Source of the DNA: Desulfovibrio aminophilus DSM 12254
Lineage (GTDB): Bacteria; Desulfobacterota; Desulfovibrionia; Desulfovibrionales; Desulfovibrionaceae
DNA: 64,000 bases
Direction of reading: 5' to 3'
Assembly: GCF_000422565.1 (NCBI RefSeq)
Contig: NZ_AUMA01000010.1
Location: 62,001-126,000 of the forward strand
Below the pieces are notes generated by a model. It saw nothing but the letters and a program-made list of their open reading frames with translations, made no database searches and was not told where the DNA came from. Shown here piece after piece: positions 60,632 through 64,000 of the stretch. The position numbers and the translations under genes are program-made. Position 1 is the stretch's first letter, and every line of letters starts with the position of its first letter.

Positions 60632-60700
60632 GCGAATAGGAAAAAATTCACGAGTCCTCGGCGCTCAGGATGGACATTGATGCCTATTTATTTCAACACA

Positions 60701-62158
60701 TTAGCTATCAGCCTCCAAAGAGGCGTCCCGTCCATACTCGTCCTGAAAACGTACGATGTCGTCCTCGCCCAGGTAGGGGCCGCTCTGAATCTCAATGATT
60801 TCAAGAGGAACTTTGCCTGGGTTGCTCAACCTATGTGAGGTGGTCTTGGGAATGTCGATGGACTGATTTTCCACCAGAAGCGTTTCCTTGCCGCCCACCT
60901 CCACCACGGCCGTACCCTCGACAATGACCCAATGCTCACTGCGATGGTGGTGCATCTGAAGGGAAAGCCGGGCCCCCGGCAACACCTCGATGCGCTTGAT
61001 CTTGAAACGCGGCCCCTCCTCCAGCACGCAGTAGCTGCCCCAGGGACGGCGCACGGTGGGGTGGCTCTCCACCAGTGTGCTGCCCTCCTCCTTGAGCCGA
61101 CCGACAACTTCCTTGACCCGCTGCGCCTCGCGGAAGGGCATGGCCAGCGTGGCGTCGCGGGTCTGCACGATCATGGTGTCGGTGAGCCCCACCGCCGCAA
61201 GCTTGCCGCCCGTGCTCACCAGCAGGCACCCGCGGCAGTCCATCTGGAGCACGTCGCCCTGCAGCACGTTGCCCGAGGCATCCTTGTCGCCCAGCCGGTA
61301 GATCGCCTCCCAACTGCCCAGATCATCCCACTGGAACCCGGCCTCGACCACGACGATGTTCTTGATGCCCTCGACCACGCCGTAGTCCACGGACAGGCTC
61401 GGGAGATTCCGGTAGCCCGAGGTCAGAGGCGTCTCGGCCCGGCCCAACCACCAGGCCCACAGATCGGGCTGGAACTGGGCGACGGCCTTGAGAAAATCCT
61501 TGACGCGAAAAAAGAACATGCCGCTGTTCCAGTAATGCTCGCCGTCTCGCAGGAAAACCTCGGCCAAGTGCAAGGGCGGCTTCTCCACAAACTCACGGAC
61601 CAGGAAGGCGTCCCGTTCCAGGGATTGCCCGCGGGCGATGTAGCCGTAACCAGTTTCGGCCTTGACCGGCTTGATGCCAAAGGTGACGAACCGGCCCTCG
61701 CGGGCCAGCTCCTGGGCCCGGGCCAAGGCCTTCACCCAGGCGTCATGCCCGCGCACCACGTTGTCGGAGGGAAAGACGGCCACGGTCACGCGGTCGGTTT
61801 CGGCCGCCACCCGGTCCAGGGCCAGCAGGATGGCCGGAAGGGTGTTGCGCGCCAGAGGCTCGGCCAGAACCTGGGGTTCCAGGCGCGGATCCAGCTCCCG
61901 GACCTGGCTGCGCACCTCGAAGACGTGTTCCTCGTTGGTGACCACCCAAATCCGCTCCGGAGCGAAGAGCCGCAACACCCGCTCCACGGTCTGCTGCAAA
62001 AGGGTCCGACGGCCGTCCAGGGCGATCAGCTGCTTGGGGAAAAGACTGCGGGACAGGGGCCAGAGCCGGGAACCCGAGCCTCCCGCCAGGATCACGGCAT
62101 GGCTTTCGGCGAACGCGGCGGCGGGATCGATCCGCGAGGACGCTCCTGGCTCGGTCAT
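60701..62158 (-). CDS. Mannose-1-phosphate guanylyltransferase / mannose-6-phosphate isomerase (ManC/AlgA type)
   Basis: 485 residues, bifunctional. The nucleotidyltransferase domain has AVILAGGSGSRLWPLSRS and FPKQL; later FVEKP, YWNSGMFFF. The C-terminal cupin-like isomerase domain has RPWGSYCVLEEG and LSLQMHHHRSEHWVIVEGTA, with the metal-binding His residues. Makes GDP-mannose for surface polysaccharide. Start ATG 62158, three bases after rfbC. Confidence 0.94.
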   Translation of the reverse strand: MTEPGASSRIDPAAAFAESHAVILAGGSGSRLWPLSRSLFPKQLIALDGRRTLLQQTVERVLRLFAPERIWVVTNEEHVFEVRSQVRELDPRLEPQVLAEPLARNTLPAILLALDRVAAETDRVTVAVFPSDNVVRGHDAWVKALARAQELAREGRFVTFGIKPVKAETGYGYIARGQSLERDAFLVREFVEKPPLHLAEVFLRDGEHYWNSGMFFFRVKDFLKAVAQFQPDLWAWWLGRAETPLTSGYRNLPSLSVDYGVVEGIKNIVVVEAGFQWDDLGSWEAIYRLGDKDASGNVLQGDVLQMDCRGCLLVSTGGKLAAVGLTDTMIVQTRDATLAMPFREAQRVKEVVGRLKEEGSTLVESHPTVRRPWGSYCVLEEGPRFKIKRIEVLPGARLSLQMHHHRSEHWVIVEGTAVVEVGGKETLLVENQSIDIPKTTSHRLSNPGKVPLEIIEIQSGPYLGEDDIVRFQDEYGRDASLEADS

Positions 62159-62161
62159 CCC

Positions 62162-62722
62162 TCACTCCTGCCCAAAAACGAAGGGCGTCTCGAAATCACG
62201 CAGCAATCCGTGCTGCCGATCCTTCTCGGAGAGCACGGGTTCGGCCACGGGCCAACGGCAGTCCAGGTCCGGGTCGTCCCAGCGGATGCCCTCCTCCAGC
62301 TCCGGGGCATAGGGCGCGTCCACCTTGTAACAGAAGTCGGTGTCCGGCTCGAGTGTCAGATAGGCGTGGGCGAATCCCCGGGGCAGAAACAGGCGCAGCT
62401 GGTTCTGCGCGTTGAGCTCCTGGCGGAAAACTTGGCCATAGGTGGGCGAACCGCGCCGCAGATCCAGGGCCAAATCGAGGACCGCGCCGCGCGGAACCCA
62501 GACGAGCTTGGCCTGGGCCATGGGCGGCCTCTGGAGATGAAATCCTCGCAACACTCCGGAGGTTCGGGAATGGCCGTGGTTATCCTGAACGAAATCCACG
62601 TCCAGACCGGCGCCGCGGAACGCCTCGCGGCTCCAGGTTTCGAGAAAGAATCCCCGGTCGTCGCGAAAGACGCGGGGCTCGACGACCAATAGCCCGGGAA
62701 ACTCGGTGGGAACGACCCGCAC
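62162..62722 (-). CDS. rfbC: dTDP-4-dehydrorhamnose 3,5-epimerase
   Basis: 186 residues. Family motifs: FRDDRGFFLETW, VQDNHGHSRTSGVLRGFHLQ (catalytic His), and VDAPYAPELEEGIRWDDP. dTDP-rhamnose pathway. GTG start with GGAGGAG upstream. The other rml genes are not in the window, and pairing with a GDP-mannose enzyme suggests a surface-glycan supply operon. Confidence 0.94.
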   Translation of the reverse strand: MRVVPTEFPGLLVVEPRVFRDDRGFFLETWSREAFRGAGLDVDFVQDNHGHSRTSGVLRGFHLQRPPMAQAKLVWVPRGAVLDLALDLRRGSPTYGQVFRQELNAQNQLRLFLPRGFAHAYLTLEPDTDFCYKVDAPYAPELEEGIRWDDPDLDCRWPVAEPVLSEKDRQHGLLRDFETPFVFGQE

Positions 62723-62901
62723 TCTCTCCTCCTTGGGGAACGCGCCGGAAGGCGCTCCGGTTCAGATAGCCGAGAACACCGCTGGAGACAACCCCGAACG
62801 CCCCTCCCGCGCCTTCTTTTCGGCGCGTTCCAGCACTCTTCCCTTTTCCGGCCCCCTCTGGTAGTCGATTGGCGGGCCGAAACCCCGGCCAAGGAACAGC
62901 C

Positions 62902-63477
62902 ATGAACTTTCTGGACGTGACCATCGTCGCCATCCTGATCCTGGCGGTCATCCGAGGACTGGCCAAGGGCTTCGTGCGCGAGGCCGTGTCCCTGGGCTCC
63001 CTGGGGATCGCCACGCTCACGGCGTCCCGCTATCACGGCGTCCTGGCCCCGCATCTGGCCGTGTACATGAAAAACGGGGCCACCATCGCGGCCACCAGCT
63101 ATCTCCTGACCTTCCTGGCCACGCTCGTGGGCTGCTGGCTGGCCGCCCTGTTCCTCCGCAACCTGCTCAAGGTCACCCTGCTCGGATGGCTGGATCATAC
63201 CGCCGGCGCGGTCCTGGGATTCGCCGAGGGCTGCCTCGTCAGCCTGGTGATGCTCCTGCTGCTGAACACGTTCCTGCCCGGCATGGAGACCGTGCGGCAT
63301 TCCCTGCTGGCCCCGCGCGCCGACCCGGCGTTGCGCGCGCTGGCGGACATGGCTCCAAGCAACTGGCGCAAGACGCTGGAGGAACGCGGCATCACCCTCC
63401 CCAAGCAACCGCCGTCCCTGCGGGAAATTCTGGAAAAGAACGGCATGCCCGTGCAAGGCGCGGACACCGCCCCCTGA
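62902..63477 (+). CDS. CvpA family membrane protein
   Basis: 191 residues, four membrane helices (about 5-25, 30-50, 65-85, 100-120) and a charged C-terminal tail. The N-terminal NFLDVTIVAILILAVIRGLAKGFVREAVSL is typical of CvpA (colicin V production/biofilm-linked). Start ATG 62902 with AAGGAAC upstream. Divergent from rfbC; followed by mazG in the same direction after 35 bases. Confidence 0.9.
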   Translation: MNFLDVTIVAILILAVIRGLAKGFVREAVSLGSLGIATLTASRYHGVLAPHLAVYMKNGATIAATSYLLTFLATLVGCWLAALFLRNLLKVTLLGWLDHTAGAVLGFAEGCLVSLVMLLLLNTFLPGMETVRHSLLAPRADPALRALADMAPSNWRKTLEERGITLPKQPPSLREILEKNGMPVQGADTAP

Positions 63478-63512
63478 TCCCGTTTTCGCCACACCTCATC
63501 AAGGAGAGATTC

Positions 63513-64000
63513 GTGAGCGCGGAACAGTCCCTGGCTCGCCTGCTGGGCGTCATCGATCGACTTCTCGGGCCCGACGGCTGCCCCTGGGACCGGGAACAAA
63601 CCCCGGAAAGCCTGTGCGACTATGTGGTCGAGGAGTCCTACGAACTGATCGAGGCCATCCGGTCCGGACAACCTGACGAAGCGCGCGAGGAACTGGGCGA
63701 CGTGCTCTTCCTCCTGGCCTTCATCGCCGTGCTCTTTGAACGGCGCGGAGCCTTCGATCTGTCGGAAGCCATCGAGAACAACACGGCCAAAATGGTCCGC
63801 CGCCATCCCCACGTGTTCGGCGACGCCTCGTTCGAGAACCAGAAGGAACTGCTCAAGAACTGGGAGCGCATCAAGCGCGAGGAGAAGAACGGCGACGGCC
63901 ACGGAGGCGGCCCGGCGCGAATATTCGCTTCCCTGCCCAAGGGCCTGCCGCCGCTTCTGCGCGCCTATCGCATCCAGGCCAAGGCCGCCCGGCTCGGTTT
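63513..64000 (+). CDS. mazG: Nucleoside triphosphate pyrophosphohydrolase MazG (3' end cut by window edge)
   Basis: At least 162 codons. Hydrolyses NTPs to NMP and pyrophosphate. The conserved core CPWDREQTPESL, EESYELIEA and EELGDVLFLLAFIA supplies the acidic metal ligands (EExxE and ExxD). The RRHPHVFGD motif is also present. GTG start with AAGGAGAG upstream. The C-terminal second domain is only partly inside the window. Confidence 0.93.
   Translation, partial: MSAEQSLARLLGVIDRLLGPDGCPWDREQTPESLCDYVVEESYELIEAIRSGQPDEAREELGDVLFLLAFIAVLFERRGAFDLSEAIENNTAKMVRRHPHVFGDASFENQKELLKNWERIKREEKNGDGHGGGPARIFASLPKGLPPLLRAYRIQAKAARLG

Overview
The window is GC-rich chromosomal DNA from a sulfate-reducing bacterium, most likely of the Desulfovibrionaceae (Desulfobacterota). 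The main evidence is a complete qrcABCD locus (the quinone reductase complex that accepts electrons from periplasmic cytochrome c3). A fused AccA-AccD carboxyltransferase, a korDABG 2-oxoacid:ferredoxin oxidoreductase and a TupABC-type tungstate transporter fit this. I see no insertion sequences, phage genes, CRISPR arrays or rRNA, and no tRNA gene that I can defend. The window looks like stable core genome.

Layout. 1-5.1 kb: signalling (truncated PAS/HisKA_3 kinase, HD-GYP phosphodiesterase, REC-PAS-HK-REC hybrid kinase). 5.2-18.7 kb: a full Tad/Flp pilus locus split into two divergent blocks around an orphan sigma-54-dependent response regulator. The minus block is flp-tadV-rcpC-rcpA-lipoprotein-tadZ-tadA-tadB-tadC-TPR/SPOR; the plus block is tadE-tadG-tadE2. 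Each block has a near-consensus -24/-12 promoter in front of its first gene. 18.8-21.5 kb: tungstate transport, with tupA divergent from tupBC. 21.6-25.8 kb: Rel/SpoT-type (p)ppGpp enzyme, a small companion gene and an oligopeptide-type binding lipoprotein. 25.9-30.5 kb: SWIM/SNF2 ATPase, a membrane protein and a DUF3783 protein. 30.5-31.8 kb: two uncharacterised genes, one a lipoprotein. 32.0-39.2 kb: one tight minus-strand run motA-motB-pilZ-accC-accAD-biotinyl protein-small protein-ssb, closed by a terminator. 39.3-40.8 kb: purine nucleoside phosphorylase and an FlgO-like lipoprotein.

40.9-48.3 kb, all minus: amino-acid ABC transporter, deoC, cbiC/cobH, then korDABG. 48.5-55.5 kb, plus: L-serine ammonia-lyase, RND efflux pair, DedA protein, YhhQ-type queuosine precursor transporter. 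55.8-60.6 kb: qrcABCD. 60.7-62.7 kb: sugar-nucleotide genes (ManC/AlgA-type bifunctional enzyme, RfbC). 62.9-64 kb: cvpA and the start of mazG, cut by the window edge.

How the genes fit together. Surface-lifestyle functions recur: Tad pilus, MotAB, FlgO-like lipoprotein, and c-di-GMP turnover (HD-GYP) and sensing (PilZ). The anaerobic energy core is represented by Qrc and Kor. The clearest regulatory result read directly from the DNA is the paired sigma-54 promoters that flank the NtrC-type regulator inside the Tad locus. Many start sites were moved from the longest open frame to internal codons with a good Shine-Dalgarno sequence, and the reasons are given entry by entry.
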